Of a DNA stretch of 56,381 bases, positions 41,510-51,811 are shown piece after piece. Both the position numbers and the translations under genes were made by a program. How positions within the stretch are numbered: the stretch's first letter is position 1; every line of letters begins with the position of its first letter. A model generated the notes under the pieces. The model did no database searches, was not told the DNA's origin, and worked only from the letters and a program-made list of their open reading frames with translations. Origin of the DNA: CAVLCC01 sp963661535 (lineage in GTDB: Bacteria; Actinomycetota; Coriobacteriia; Coriobacteriales; CADBOM01); contig CAVLCC010000006.1 of assembly GCA_963661535.1 (NCBI GenBank), positions 1 to 56,381 on the forward strand, written 5' to 3'.

Positions 41510-43123
41510 CTAAACCAATTCTCCCTCTAGGTCGAGCCCTAAGGTATCAACAACTTTAACACGCGCAAATGTGCCTATTGAGTGAGCAGGCGCATCGAAG
41601 TAGATAACGCTATCTACCTCAGGAGCTTGAAACATTGCGCGTCCCCAAACTTTAACATTTTGCTGAGATGGAGCATTGTTGCAACTATCTGCACAAATCA
41701 TGTCATCTAGATTTGATTCAAATTCATCATCTATACCAACAATGCCGCACACCAATACATCGTATACCTTGCCAACACGACTATCTGCACTTGCGCACGA
41801 ACATTCCTCTATTACCTCACGAACCCTATTTGCTCGCTCTATAGCAACCTCTGGGTCAATTTGATCGTCCCTCTCCCCTGCCACAGTGCCATCTTCTTGA
41901 GAATATTCAAACACACCTGCAAAATCAAACTTTCCATCTTGCATAAAGTCAACAAGTTCAGCCGCTTCGCTGTCACTCTCACCTGGAAATCCAGCAATTA
42001 AAGTTGTTCTCAAAGTTACATCTGGAATAGCTTGCCTTATTTGTGCAAGAAGCTCTAGATATTCACTACCGTTACCCTCACGATTCATCTCTTGAATAAC
42101 CTTTTTAGATGCGTGTTGCAGAGGTATGTCGAGATAATTGCATATATTGCTGTTGCTAGCCATTACATGCAAAAGTTCGCTATCTATGCGCTCTGGCTGC
42201 AAATACATAACTCTAAACCATGTGTTAGCAAAAGTTTGAGCCAAATAATCAAGCAAGGCGGGCAAAGTTGAACTAGACAGTGGCTCTACTTGTTTCTTGC
42301 CGCAAAGATCATCTCCCCAAACTCCGGTATCTTGACCAATTAGAACAATCTCAAAAACTCCGTTTTTGGTTAGAAACTCAACTTCATCAATTATCTCTTT
42401 TGCAGGGCGACTCTTATATCTACCACGAATATAAGGAATGGTACAAAACGAGCAAAACCTATTGCACCCATCAGAGATTTTTACAAATGCAAAAGGCTCT
42501 CCCGTTGTTCTTGCAGTTTGCACACGTTCGCTACGCACTTTATTCTCTTGCAAATCCAGATCCAAAAGATTGTTTATGACCTCAACAATCTCATCTTCTT
42601 CGTCTGTCGAAATAAATGCATCTACTTCAGGAATTTCGCGCTCAAGATCTTTGCCATAGCGAGAAGGCATGCAGCCTGCTACAACAATTTTTGAGTCAAT
42701 CTTGCGTATTGAAGCCCCATCACCTAAAGCACTCATTTTCTCATCTACAACAGCAAAAATCGCATCAATAGATTCTTGCGTGGCCTCGGTAATAAACGAG
42801 CACGTGTTAATGATGGTTGCGTCGGGAATATTAACATCAGGAATACCAGATGCATTGTCATCATTTTGGCAACTTATATCATCGCCACTTTCAAGACTGA
42901 TGAAACCATCATCTAAGTCAACGCAAGCAACACCATCATCTAGGCCAACACAAGCTTCACCATCACCTAAACCGCTGTCAATACCAACGCTTGAGTTAGC
43001 CTCTAGACTACGCAAAGACGAAGACTCAACTTCGTATCCCGCTGCTTGGAGCAAAGCACGCATATGGTCGCTATCGACCTCATTTTTTGCGCACCCCATT
43101 GTAATAATTCTTATTTTAGGCAC
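41510..43123 (-). CDS. rimO: Ribosomal protein S12 methylthiotransferase RimO
   Basis: A 537-residue radical-SAM enzyme that methylthiolates an Asp of ribosomal protein S12. It has the N-terminal MTTase domain with three cluster-binding Cys (TMGCAKNEVDS, INTCSFITEA, VAGCMPSRYG), the radical SAM motif CNRFCSFC (C-x3-C-x2-C) and a C-terminal TRAM-like domain. It is about 90 residues longer than usual: an Asp/Gly-rich insert with tandem repeats lies between the first and second Cys motif (about residues 35-95), and a second low-complexity stretch lies near the TRAM domain (DDEFESNLDDMICADSC). The GTG at 43123 gives the normal start (PKIRIITMGC), 10 bases after the yajQ stop. Confidence 0.88.
   Translation of the reverse strand: MPKIRIITMGCAKNEVDSDHMRALLQAAGYEVESSSLRSLEANSSVGIDSGLGDGEACVGLDDGVACVDLDDGFISLESGDDISCQNDDNASGIPDVNIPDATIINTCSFITEATQESIDAIFAVVDEKMSALGDGASIRKIDSKIVVAGCMPSRYGKDLEREIPEVDAFISTDEEDEIVEVINNLLDLDLQENKVRSERVQTARTTGEPFAFVKISDGCNRFCSFCTIPYIRGRYKSRPAKEIIDEVEFLTKNGVFEIVLIGQDTGVWGDDLCGKKQVEPLSSSTLPALLDYLAQTFANTWFRVMYLQPERIDSELLHVMASNSNICNYLDIPLQHASKKVIQEMNREGNGSEYLELLAQIRQAIPDVTLRTTLIAGFPGESDSEAAELVDFMQDGKFDFAGVFEYSQEDGTVAGERDDQIDPEVAIERANRVREVIEECSCASADSRVGKVYDVLVCGIVGIDDEFESNLDDMICADSCNNAPSQQNVKVWGRAMFQAPEVDSVIYFDAPAHSIGTFARVKVVDTLGLDLEGELV
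42906..42980. repeat. Three tandem 27-bp repeats inside rimO
   Basis: Units begin at 42906, 42933 and 42960 (each CCATCA(T/C)CTA... on the plus strand) with exact 27-base period; the third is partial. They encode degenerate DGxACVxLD repeats, so the reading frame is kept. Confidence 0.8.
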
Positions 43124-43133
43124 GAGATTAACT

Positions 43134-43631
43134 CTATCTATAATTTGTGAATTGAAGGGGTTGACCAAAATCTTTATCTTTGAGATAAGCAATTACTTCT
43201 TGCAAGGCATCACGACTAGGAGAAGTAACTCGTAGCTTATCGCCCTCAATAGTAACCTTGACCTTAAATTTTTGTGCCTTTATGTCTTTATTAATTTTGC
43301 GCGATGTATCTTGATCGATGCCCTGAACAATTTTGCCTACAATTCTCACGCTCATGCCACTTGCATCTTGGAGGTCTCCCCAACTAACTGATCCCAAGCT
43401 AATGCCGCGTTTTACGAGCCTTCCATCAAAAATATCGATTACTTGTTTGGCTACAAAATCGCTAGGTGCCTGCACTGTAACAATCTCATTGCCTTTATCA
43501 AATTCTATAGACGAACCGCTATCTTTTAGGTCGTAGCGCTGCGACAACTCTTTGCGCGTTTGTTGAAATGCATTATCAACTTCTTGCAAATTAACTTCTG
43601 AAACAATATCAAAACTATTGTCTTTTGCCAT
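43134..43631 (-). CDS. yajQ: YajQ-family nucleotide-binding protein
   Basis: A 165-residue two-domain protein of the UPF0234/YajQ family: DNSFDIVSEVNLQEVDNAF at the start, RYDLKDS, and GKIVQGIDQDTSRKINKDIK near residue 105. Family members bind cyclic di-GMP or other nucleotides and, in some phages, proteins or RNA; the role here is unknown. The ATG at 43631 lies 7 bases after GAGGTG, while an in-frame ATG at 43652 has no such site. It is the first gene of the yajQ-rimO-pgsA/cinA unit. Confidence 0.92.
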   Translation of the reverse strand: MAKDNSFDIVSEVNLQEVDNAFQQTRKELSQRYDLKDSGSSIEFDKGNEIVTVQAPSDFVAKQVIDIFDGRLVKRGISLGSVSWGDLQDASGMSVRIVGKIVQGIDQDTSRKINKDIKAQKFKVKVTIEGDKLRVTSPSRDALQEVIAYLKDKDFGQPLQFTNYR

Positions 43632-43830
43632 CTTATTCACCTCAGATCTCATCGCTTACAAGAAACAAATGCTTTTGAATGTGTGCATTTGTGTATTATG
43701 AATAAAGTATAAAACACGCCGGTTGGTAGCAAAAACTCAAGATAGCTAAACGCTATTTAGAGATACATGCCAACCCCATAAGATATAACTAAAAGATGCA
43801 CAAAAACTTCTACATCGGTTTGGAGAAATG

Positions 43831-45456
43831 ATGACACAGGGCACTAACTCAACAAATGTTTCTAACTCAAATGAAATTTTAGATGCCAATAATTGCCTTA
43901 AGCAAAATAAATATATCGACACACGTGCCAATATGACACAACCACTTTCATTTACAGAAGCAATCGTCAAAGGTCTTGCTCCAGGTGGTGGACTTTTGGT
44001 TCCGCAAAATATTCCATCACTTTCTCTAGATCAAATACTTTCACTCTCTAAAATGAAATATGCCCAGCGTGCTGCATATATTTATAAGCAATTTAATATA
44101 GATATTGATGATAAAACTGTTGAAGAGCTCATGCAAACAATATATGGAGATAATTTTGATGATGAGAGAATTACCCCCATTGTGCGCGTTGCAGATCGCT
44201 ATGTAATGGAGCTTTGGCATGGTCCCACAAGTGCCTTTAAAGACATGGCTCTGCAGTGCTTGCCGGTGTTTTTCTCTAAGGCAGTTGAGATTTTGCGCGA
44301 GAAGGGTCAGTCAAAAGAAGACTACCTAATTTTGGTTGCAACATCTGGAGATACAGGAAAGGCTGCGCTAGAGGGCTTTAAAGACCGAGATCACACAAAG
44401 ATTATGGTCTTTTATCCACATGGCGGCGTGAGTGATATCCAGTTCAAACAAATGGCCACACAACTTGGTTCAAACGTAATGGTTCTCGGCGGACATGGAG
44501 ATTTTGACGATTGCCAAACCTCAGTTAAACAAACATTTAATGATGTTGAGTTTTCAAAGCGTTTAGCTAGCGAATTTAATATCAAGCTTTCGAGCGCAAA
44601 CTCCATTAACTGGGGAAGGCTTATGCCTCAAATTGTTTATTATGTAAGCGCTTATGCACAAATGGTTGCAGATGGTGCAGTTAAAAGTGGTCAACCAATT
44701 GATATCTGTGTTCCTACCGGCAACTTTGGAAACATTTTGGCTGCTTACTATGCAAAAACAATGGGAACACCTATTGGTCGCTTGATTTGTGCAAGCAATC
44801 AAAATCGTGTTCTAACAGACTTTATCGAAACTGGAATTTATGACATACGAGATCGTGAGCTTGTGCTAACCCCCTCTCCCTCTATGGATATTTTGGTCTC
44901 TAGCAATCTAGAGCGTCAGCTCTTTGAACTAACCGGACGTGACTCATCTAAAATCAAGGGCTGGATGGAAAGCCTTATGAACGATGGAATGTTTGAAGTA
45001 GACGCTGATACCCGCGCAAAAATGCAAGAACTCTACATTGGGGGAAGCGTGGGCAATGATGAGTCTTTGCAAACGATACGCAAAGTTTATGAAGAACATG
45101 GATATTTGATGGATACGCATACAGCAGTTGCATGGGCTGTTTGTGATAAGGTTTTAGCTGATTCTAAGACAGGTGTTGGTTCTAATCCATTGCTTGTTGC
45201 ATCTACTGCTCACTGGGCAAAATTTGGATTTGATGTTTATAGGGCACTTAATAATATGCCTGCAAAAAGCGAACTTCCTAGCCAGATCACTAGTCTAACG
45301 GGAGCTCAGCTCAACAGGCTAATTTCTCAAAATACTAACAATTCTTCTATTCCTCAAAAGCTTAATGCTCTAGATGATATGGAGCTACGCTTTGTAGATA
45401 CATGCCAAGCAAGCCAATCGGGAATTGAAGACGCGGTGATTGATTTTATTTCTTAA
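43831..45456 (+). CDS. thrC: Threonine synthase
   Basis: A 541-residue PLP enzyme that converts O-phosphohomoserine to threonine. The PLP-binding Lys lies in HGPTSAFKDMALQ (about residue 135), the phosphate-binding ATSGDTGKAALEG follows, and VPTGNFGNILAAYYAK is present. It belongs to the long class (fungal/Gram-negative type, about 480-510 residues). About 28 Asn/Ser/Thr-rich residues precede the family start (KYIDTR). Two adjacent ATG codons exist; the one at 43831 has better spacing to GGAG. It stands alone and is convergent with the subtilase gene. Confidence 0.93.
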   Translation: MTQGTNSTNVSNSNEILDANNCLKQNKYIDTRANMTQPLSFTEAIVKGLAPGGGLLVPQNIPSLSLDQILSLSKMKYAQRAAYIYKQFNIDIDDKTVEELMQTIYGDNFDDERITPIVRVADRYVMELWHGPTSAFKDMALQCLPVFFSKAVEILREKGQSKEDYLILVATSGDTGKAALEGFKDRDHTKIMVFYPHGGVSDIQFKQMATQLGSNVMVLGGHGDFDDCQTSVKQTFNDVEFSKRLASEFNIKLSSANSINWGRLMPQIVYYVSAYAQMVADGAVKSGQPIDICVPTGNFGNILAAYYAKTMGTPIGRLICASNQNRVLTDFIETGIYDIRDRELVLTPSPSMDILVSSNLERQLFELTGRDSSKIKGWMESLMNDGMFEVDADTRAKMQELYIGGSVGNDESLQTIRKVYEEHGYLMDTHTAVAWAVCDKVLADSKTGVGSNPLLVASTAHWAKFGFDVYRALNNMPAKSELPSQITSLTGAQLNRLISQNTNNSSIPQKLNALDDMELRFVDTCQASQSGIEDAVIDFIS

Positions 45457-45480
45457 ATCGTGGTGAGAGACTAAAACGAA

Positions 45481-45537
45481 GTGTCATGACGAGAGCTTAT
45501 AACGATAGCAGAAAGCTATGACAAAAAGTCATGACAC
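45481..45537. repeat. Inverted repeat between convergent thrC and subtilase genes
   Basis: GTGTCATGAC (45481-45490) is the exact reverse complement of 45528-45537, with a partly self-complementary loop (AGCTTAT/AAGCTAT). No T run follows on either strand, so it may be a weak bidirectional terminator. Confidence 0.5.
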
Positions 45538-45624
45538 AAAATCTTAAAAGAACCAAGCAAGAATGCGTGCACCCAAAAGCCTAAAGGCCTAACGAGAATC
45601 TATGGTCCACATAAAGTCTAGGGT

Positions 45625-48309
45625 CTATAAACCGCGCAAAAGCTGCTCTACACCAACAGATACTGCCGCATCTCCACCAAAAATATAAACCCTCGAAATA
45701 TTTTGGCGTTGGTTTGATACAAGCTTTGTCATAGGTGCGTTATTGCCACTTGCATCTGTGTCATTGTAGTCTGTGAGCAAAAGCACGGACTCATTTTTGC
45801 CACAAAGAGTAGCACCAGATAGGGCATCTGGGAATTGTCCACCAGAAGCAAATGAAATATTTTCAGTATCTAGGATACCCTGCTCAATTGCATACTGTGC
45901 AATTTCAACGCTTGTTTTATAGCGATCTTGACCACAGAGTCTTTTAACTGTAAGACCAGCATTTGCAATTTCTTCCTCAATTTCATTTGATACTACGCTA
46001 TCGCCGCCAACAATTATAACCTCGTCAAAATCTCCACCTGTCAAAATGTCAAGCGTGCTTTGATGTATGGAAGCAGCAGAAGTTAGAAAAATCGGACTAG
46101 ACTGCGCGTAAGAAATTGGGGAGACAGACAGGGCATCTGCAAAACCATCTCCGTTTGCTAAAATAGCAACTCTGCTTTTTGTAGAGGTATCAGATGCATC
46201 ATCTTGAACAAACGAAACAAAATTTTTGTATATTTCTTCTGCGGTTTGGATCCTAGTCTGCCCAGATATTCTAGTTATCTGCGATACCGTGCTTATGCTA
46301 TCGATAGAGTCTTCTACATCTTGAGAGACCGCTCCGGTTCCACCAACAATAACAACATGTGTTGCCCCAACATTTTTTATCTCAGCTACAGCTTGGTCTG
46401 ACAAAGATGAAGGACTAGTTAGGATTATTGGCGCGTCTAAAATACCTGCTGCATATGAGGCAGAAAGTGCATCTGGAAACTGCTCCCCTGAAGCAACTAT
46501 TGCATACTTTGTGGTAGTATCTTCACAATACTTATCAACAATCTTTGCCATTGTGTCGTAGCGTGTTTCTCCAGATAAGCGCTCGAAAGAGGCTAGCGCA
46601 TCAATATCCTGAGTATTAACCAGCTCATTACAAACTGTGCAATGTTGCCCTTTGAGCCCAGCGTTACCGAGTGTAGGCTCCTTAATCTGTTGCCAATCCC
46701 CCAAAACATGATCTAATTTTGGAATCTCTTCGTCACTCTCTTCGCCGCAGTATTTGCAAACACGATGTTCTATGCCGGATTGTGCACAAGTTGCTTCACG
46801 AGTTATGGTTATTGTATATGAGTGAGTTTCTCCACCTGCCTTAGCCTTTGTAACGGCTGCAAGTGTATTTAGCACTCCCCAACCATAGTTAGTTGAATAT
46901 CCTCCATCGCCCATTTGTGTTGTAGTTGAGTAGAGAATGTCTTTGCACTGGTTTGCAGTTAAGCTAGGATTGGCAGCAAAGATAAGCGAAGCAGTAGCAG
47001 CAACCTGAGGAGATGCCATCGAAGTTCCACTTTTTGTTCCATATTTTGCGCCAAACGACAATCCTGTGGTGCTATATATTCCAACACCTGGAGCGCAAAT
47101 GTTTTTTCCCTCTCCATAGTTAGATGAGCTGGAACGAACAAAAGACCACTGTCCTGAGCTACTTTGCGTGCCTGAGACATTCATTACGCTAACACACTTT
47201 TCATAGTCTCCTGGCCATGCACTATATGGAGGAGTAGACGTAGTGGTTTGATTGCCCGCGGCACATACTGTTATAATTCCAAGCTCTTCTGCACGATCTA
47301 TCTGCTCTGTAATTGAACTAGAGGTGGTGCCCTGACCAGCCAAACTCATGTTTACAACTTTAATGTTATATTTTGATGCGTTTTCTATAACATAATCGTA
47401 AGATTTTACAATCGCACTCGTTGTGAGATGCTCTTTGCCTAAGCTATCAACATAACTTGCATCTATTGCAACAATGCCCGCATTGTAGCTTAGTCCCGCT
47501 ATGCCTATGCCATTGTTGCATCTAGCAGAGATAATTCCAGTTACGTGTGTTCCATGATTTTCAGAATTATCTCCAAAGTCGTCGCTGTCCGCTGCATTAT
47601 ATGTGGCAACAATATTAGATGCCAAATCTTCGTGGCTCACATTTACACCAGCATCTATCACGGCTACAGAAACTGACTTATTCACCTTAGCAATATCCCA
47701 CGTGTTATATGCGCCCAGCGCATCAAGTGACCATACCTTATTAGCATTTGGGTCATTTATTGTAGCAGCAGTGTCTGCTTCATCTTCACACGGAACCAGC
47801 TCAGCTAGATAATTGGGTTCTGCATACTTAACACCCGCTTGGGTTTTCAGAGCCGCTATCGCGCTATTAAGATTTTGATCTTGAGGAAGTTCGACTAAAA
47901 CTGTATGCCCACAATCGCCACCCTTTGTAGACAGAGTTTCTTCTATTGAGTATCCCATCGCCTCAATACTAGCAGCCTTAGCATCAAAGTTTGTATCCAC
48001 ATTAAAAGTTACGAGTACCTCATGAGCCATCATCGATTGTCCCAAATCATTTTGAATAATATCTGGAGGCGATGGCTGAGCATTGTTACTTTGTGATGCT
48101 TCGCCAGACTCCAAGCCTGCTAACTCGCCATCACCATCTGCTGAGGATTGAAAGTTAGAGTCAAATGAACTCGAGTTCGATACACTCAAATCCTCTTCAC
48201 ATACATTATTTGCCACAAAAGCTGGCAAACATAAAGCCGCAGTGATAATTGCAAAAACACATGCGGCTATAAGGGCTGTTAATTTATATCTTTTATTAGT
48301 TCTACTCAT
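45625..48309 (-). CDS. Secreted S8 subtilisin-like protease with three cell-wall-binding-2 repeats
   Basis: An 894-residue surface protease. A signal peptide (basic RTNKRYKLTAL, then a hydrophobic core) is followed by an acidic linker and an I9-like propeptide (about 93-175). The S8 catalytic domain carries the triad Asp219 (AVIDAGV), His252 (HGTHVTG) and Ser430 (GTSMASPQVA). A Cys-rich segment (CKYCGEE, CTVCN; about 510-580) precedes three CWB2 repeats to the end (each starting R-x-x-G-x-x-R and containing FADALS/FPDALS and a VVIVGG-type end). CWB2 repeats hold proteins non-covalently to the wall of Gram-positive bacteria. No clear ribosome-binding site precedes the ATG at 48309. Confidence 0.92.
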   Translation of the reverse strand: MSRTNKRYKLTALIAACVFAIITAALCLPAFVANNVCEEDLSVSNSSSFDSNFQSSADGDGELAGLESGEASQSNNAQPSPPDIIQNDLGQSMMAHEVLVTFNVDTNFDAKAASIEAMGYSIEETLSTKGGDCGHTVLVELPQDQNLNSAIAALKTQAGVKYAEPNYLAELVPCEDEADTAATINDPNANKVWSLDALGAYNTWDIAKVNKSVSVAVIDAGVNVSHEDLASNIVATYNAADSDDFGDNSENHGTHVTGIISARCNNGIGIAGLSYNAGIVAIDASYVDSLGKEHLTTSAIVKSYDYVIENASKYNIKVVNMSLAGQGTTSSSITEQIDRAEELGIITVCAAGNQTTTSTPPYSAWPGDYEKCVSVMNVSGTQSSSGQWSFVRSSSSNYGEGKNICAPGVGIYSTTGLSFGAKYGTKSGTSMASPQVAATASLIFAANPSLTANQCKDILYSTTTQMGDGGYSTNYGWGVLNTLAAVTKAKAGGETHSYTITITREATCAQSGIEHRVCKYCGEESDEEIPKLDHVLGDWQQIKEPTLGNAGLKGQHCTVCNELVNTQDIDALASFERLSGETRYDTMAKIVDKYCEDTTTKYAIVASGEQFPDALSASYAAGILDAPIILTSPSSLSDQAVAEIKNVGATHVVIVGGTGAVSQDVEDSIDSISTVSQITRISGQTRIQTAEEIYKNFVSFVQDDASDTSTKSRVAILANGDGFADALSVSPISYAQSSPIFLTSAASIHQSTLDILTGGDFDEVIIVGGDSVVSNEIEEEIANAGLTVKRLCGQDRYKTSVEIAQYAIEQGILDTENISFASGGQFPDALSGATLCGKNESVLLLTDYNDTDASGNNAPMTKLVSNQRQNISRVYIFGGDAAVSVGVEQLLRGL

Positions 48310-48398
48310 AATATAGTGCAAACCCGTTTTTAACAAAAACTTTTATCAAAAACCAAATCTCTAAAAAATGCAAACGCAATTTTAATATCAGCAAAAAA

Positions 48399-49781
48399 CT
48401 ATTCTTCCAAATAATCTTTTAGCTTTGAAGAACGGGAGGGGTGCCTAAGTTTGGCTAGAGTCTTAGACTCAATTTGCCTTATACGCTCACGCGTAACACC
48501 AAACTCCTTACCTACTTCTTCTAAAGTGCGGGGGTGACGATCCACCAATCCAAACCTTAGCTCTATAACTTTGCGCTCACGATCGGCAAGACCGTCCAAA
48601 ACCTTTCCAAGCTGCTCTTGAAGCATCGAAAAACTAGCAGCATCTGGAGGAGCAATAGCACCTTGATCCTCAATAAAATCGCCAAGTTGACTGTCTTCTT
48701 CTTCGCCAATTGGAGTCTCAAGCGAAACAGGCTCTTGCGAAATCTTCTGAATTTCTCTAATGCGCTCTGGAGTCATATCCATTCGCTTGCCAATTTCTTC
48801 AGGTGTTGGCTCGCGACCTAGCTCTTGCAAAAGCTGACGCTGCACGCGAACGAGCTTATTGATCGTCTCAACCATATGAACAGGAATACGAATCGTGCGA
48901 GCTTGATCGGCAATAGCACGTGTAATAGCTTGTCTAATCCACCAAGTTGCATATGTAGAAAACTTAAATCCCTTGGTGTAGTCAAACTTCTCAACCGCAC
49001 GAATTAGTCCCAAATTGCCCTCTTGAATAAGGTCTAAGAAAAGCATTCCTCGACCTACATATCGCTTAGCAATAGAAACTACAAGGCGCAAGTTAGCCTC
49101 TGTTAATTGCTCCTTAGCATCTAGACCCACTTGCTCAACGCGTGTTAGATGTCTTTTCTTTCTGCGGTCTAGCTCAATTCCCTCTTCTTCGGCTTTTTCG
49201 AGTTCCTCGGTAGCCTCAAGTCCTGCCTCAATTTTCATAGCAAGATCAATTTCTTCTGCTGCACTAAGAAGCGGAACTTTGCCAATCTCTTTTAGATACA
49301 TACGAACAGGATCGCCAGTGAGTAGCTGAATAGATGGATCACTAACTGTTTTTCTACCGCGACGCTTAGACTTGGTAACAGCCGCAGGCATAACAATGTC
49401 AATCTTTTTAGCGTCGATTACGTCTTGATCTTTTTCTTCGTCATCATCTAGAACATCAAGCTCGTCTAGACCATCATCGCCATCGTCCATCTCTGCAGCA
49501 GCTGCCGCATCAATTTGGAGAGCGTCTTCAATGTCGATGTCGGCATCCTCAATATCAACGTCAGGATCTGCGTCGTCTACAACTGTATAGCCATGTTGCT
49601 CTAAATAATTAGTTACAGCGTCAAATTGTTTATCATCGATCTCTAGGTCAGAAAAAACCTTGTTTATATCGTCGTGAGAAATCTCTCTTCGAGCATTTTT
49701 GCCAAGCTCTTTTAGCTCAGAAATTTCTTTTTGATACATCTCAATTTCTACAGGGAACTGCTCGGTATCTTCTATTGACAT
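48399..49781 (-). CDS. rpoD: Primary sigma factor of RNA polymerase
   Basis: A 460-residue housekeeping sigma factor. Region 1.1 is seen at the N-terminus, followed by an Asp/Glu-rich acidic stretch (about 75-125) and a basic patch (KSKRRGRK). Region 1.2 (DPVRMYLKEIGKVPLL), regions 2.1-2.4 (NLRLVVSIAKRYVGRG, DLIQEGNLGLIRAVEKFDY, FSTYATWWIRQAITRA), region 3 and region 4.2 (RTLEEVGKEFGVTRERIRQIE) are complete. GAGAGGA lies just before the ATG. It follows dnaG by 71 bases in the classical dnaG-rpoD order. Confidence 0.96.
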   Translation of the reverse strand: MSIEDTEQFPVEIEMYQKEISELKELGKNARREISHDDINKVFSDLEIDDKQFDAVTNYLEQHGYTVVDDADPDVDIEDADIDIEDALQIDAAAAAEMDDGDDGLDELDVLDDDEEKDQDVIDAKKIDIVMPAAVTKSKRRGRKTVSDPSIQLLTGDPVRMYLKEIGKVPLLSAAEEIDLAMKIEAGLEATEELEKAEEEGIELDRRKKRHLTRVEQVGLDAKEQLTEANLRLVVSIAKRYVGRGMLFLDLIQEGNLGLIRAVEKFDYTKGFKFSTYATWWIRQAITRAIADQARTIRIPVHMVETINKLVRVQRQLLQELGREPTPEEIGKRMDMTPERIREIQKISQEPVSLETPIGEEEDSQLGDFIEDQGAIAPPDAASFSMLQEQLGKVLDGLADRERKVIELRFGLVDRHPRTLEEVGKEFGVTRERIRQIESKTLAKLRHPSRSSKLKDYLEE

Positions 49782-49852
49782 TTGGTTCCTCTCAATAATG
49801 TACTATGAGTATCCGAACTTATATATTTACACCATTTTGCACAAAAAATCAA

Positions 49853-51745
49853 TTAGTTTTTGCGCAAGGTCGATAATTTCTTTTGTAAGTCAGAAATTTG
49901 AGAAAAAATCTTTTGGCTTTGTTCTTGAGTGAGTTCTTGGTATTTAATTGTATTTTCTAGATCAGAAATTTGACTTTTGAGTGCCGATTTTCGTCTTTCT
50001 CGAAGCATAACTTTGGTCGCGTCTAAGATTTCTTGCGAGCCTCCCCCCACCATCAACGACATACTCCAAATTGGTTCTGACTCGGGCACCTGTGATATAC
50101 ATGCGCTAATCATCTCGGTTGCACTTGTTTCGGTAGACATGCTAAGCATAACACCCATGCATCTCGTATAAATGGAATTTGACCAGCTCTCACCCTCCAT
50201 ATCCTTAGAAATATCCATTCTACTTACCGGTTGAGTGGCATATAAACAAAGGAGTTCAGCTTCCCATCTTCCAACTCCATTGCGAGGTATCGCAATTGGC
50301 TGGGGTTGTGCTTGTGGAGCCGAGGCGGTGCTAGCTGAACCGACAGATGCACCCGCCGCATGTTGCATTGTCGCAGAAACTACAGAAGAACCATCTGAAT
50401 TATAGCCTCCCTCACCAATGTAATTCTTTGGTGTAGGAGCCTTTTGCAGTTCCCTTTTTATACGTTCAAAGTCAACTTTAAAAATGTCAGATAGATAAGC
50501 TACATACTCATCTGCCAAAATTGAATCTCTAATTGGAACCAAGGGCTCTAGCACATGTGGCAAAGCAAGCGCTCTATTTTCTGGAGTAGTTAAATCGTAT
50601 GAGGCAATTCTTCTGTCTAGCACAAATCTCAAGAGGGGTTTTGAGTTGTTCAAGACCTCTTCCATCGCTTCTTTTCCACCCTTAGCTATGCACTCTGCCG
50701 GATCTAGGTTGTTAGGGATAATTGCAACATCTAGAGCAATTTGTCTTCTGCCCGACTCAGGTGCCACCGTGGATGTAATCAACTCAGAAGCTCGATCGGC
50801 TGCTTTTTGACCAGCTGCATCTCCATCAAACAAATAAACCACACGTTTAGCAAAACGCGCAAGCAACTTAACATGTTGAGGAGTAAGTGCTGTTCCAAGT
50901 GTAGCTATTGTGTTTTCAAAGCCTGCACCGTGCATTGCAATTACGTCGGTATACCCCTCCACAACTATTGCAACCGAAGAATTAACTATCGATGACTTAG
51001 CAACGTCAATTCCATATAAATTTGAGCGTTTTGAAAACAGGGGACAATTTGATGTATTGATATACTTTGGCTCGCCAGTGCCTATAACACGACCTCCAAA
51101 CGCGATGGTGCGCCCTTGCAAGTCGTGTATGGGAAACATGACCCTGTTATAAAATCTATCGCGCGCAGGTCTACCCGAATTTGCCGCTAGTGCAACATTG
51201 GCATCTACCATCTCTTTTAGATTAAATCCCTTAGAGTTTAAGTGAGAGATTAGCGAGGTACTACCTGGAGCATAACCGATATTCCATTTTTTTGGAACGT
51301 CGCCTCCTAGGTTTCTTTGGCTCAAATATTTGCGAGCCTGCGTGCTGCCTTTCGACTTTCCTCTCATTAGTTGAGTGTGATAAAACCTAGCGGTCTCGTC
51401 ACAAATTGCAAGCAAGCGTGAGCGATATCCGGAGGGCATTCCACCTTCTTCTTCGGTGATAAATATTCCCGCTTTAGAAGCCAAATATCTAACAGCTTCT
51501 GGAAACTCAAATTGCTCTTTTTTCATAAGGAATTTGAAGATGTCTCCACCCTCGCCGCATCCAAAGCAATGCCAAAACTGTGTTTGAGAACTAACCTTAA
51601 ACGATGGTGTTTTTTCTCCATGAAAAGGGCAGCATCCCCAAAAGTCGGTTCCACGCTGCCTTAGCTGCACATATTCGCCAACAATGGCTACAGCATCTGT
51701 TGCATCGCGAACTCTATTTATATCTTCTTCGGAGATAAGCCCCAT
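49853..51745 (-). CDS. dnaG: DNA primase
   Basis: A 630-residue primase that lays RNA primers for replication. The CHC2 zinc domain (CPFHGEKTPSF, HCFGCGEGGD) is at the N-terminus, followed by the Toprim domain (VVEGYTDVIAMH, about residue 265; YLFDGDAAGQKAA) and a C-terminal helicase-interaction region. A Pro/Ala/Gln-rich linker (about 455-490) lies between. The ATG at 51745 follows AGAGGGA; an upstream in-frame ATG at 51799 would add 18 residues without support. rpoD lies downstream. A 16-bp tandem repeat precedes the gene. Confidence 0.95.
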   Translation of the reverse strand: MGLISEEDINRVRDATDAVAIVGEYVQLRQRGTDFWGCCPFHGEKTPSFKVSSQTQFWHCFGCGEGGDIFKFLMKKEQFEFPEAVRYLASKAGIFITEEEGGMPSGYRSRLLAICDETARFYHTQLMRGKSKGSTQARKYLSQRNLGGDVPKKWNIGYAPGSTSLISHLNSKGFNLKEMVDANVALAANSGRPARDRFYNRVMFPIHDLQGRTIAFGGRVIGTGEPKYINTSNCPLFSKRSNLYGIDVAKSSIVNSSVAIVVEGYTDVIAMHGAGFENTIATLGTALTPQHVKLLARFAKRVVYLFDGDAAGQKAADRASELITSTVAPESGRRQIALDVAIIPNNLDPAECIAKGGKEAMEEVLNNSKPLLRFVLDRRIASYDLTTPENRALALPHVLEPLVPIRDSILADEYVAYLSDIFKVDFERIKRELQKAPTPKNYIGEGGYNSDGSSVVSATMQHAAGASVGSASTASAPQAQPQPIAIPRNGVGRWEAELLCLYATQPVSRMDISKDMEGESWSNSIYTRCMGVMLSMSTETSATEMISACISQVPESEPIWSMSLMVGGGSQEILDATKVMLRERRKSALKSQISDLENTIKYQELTQEQSQKIFSQISDLQKKLSTLRKN

Positions 51746-51811
51746 TATTCCCTCTAACTTATTTTGTTCAAATATTTTTGCGTTTACGCCTTTGCGCATT
51801 TAGTTAACTCA

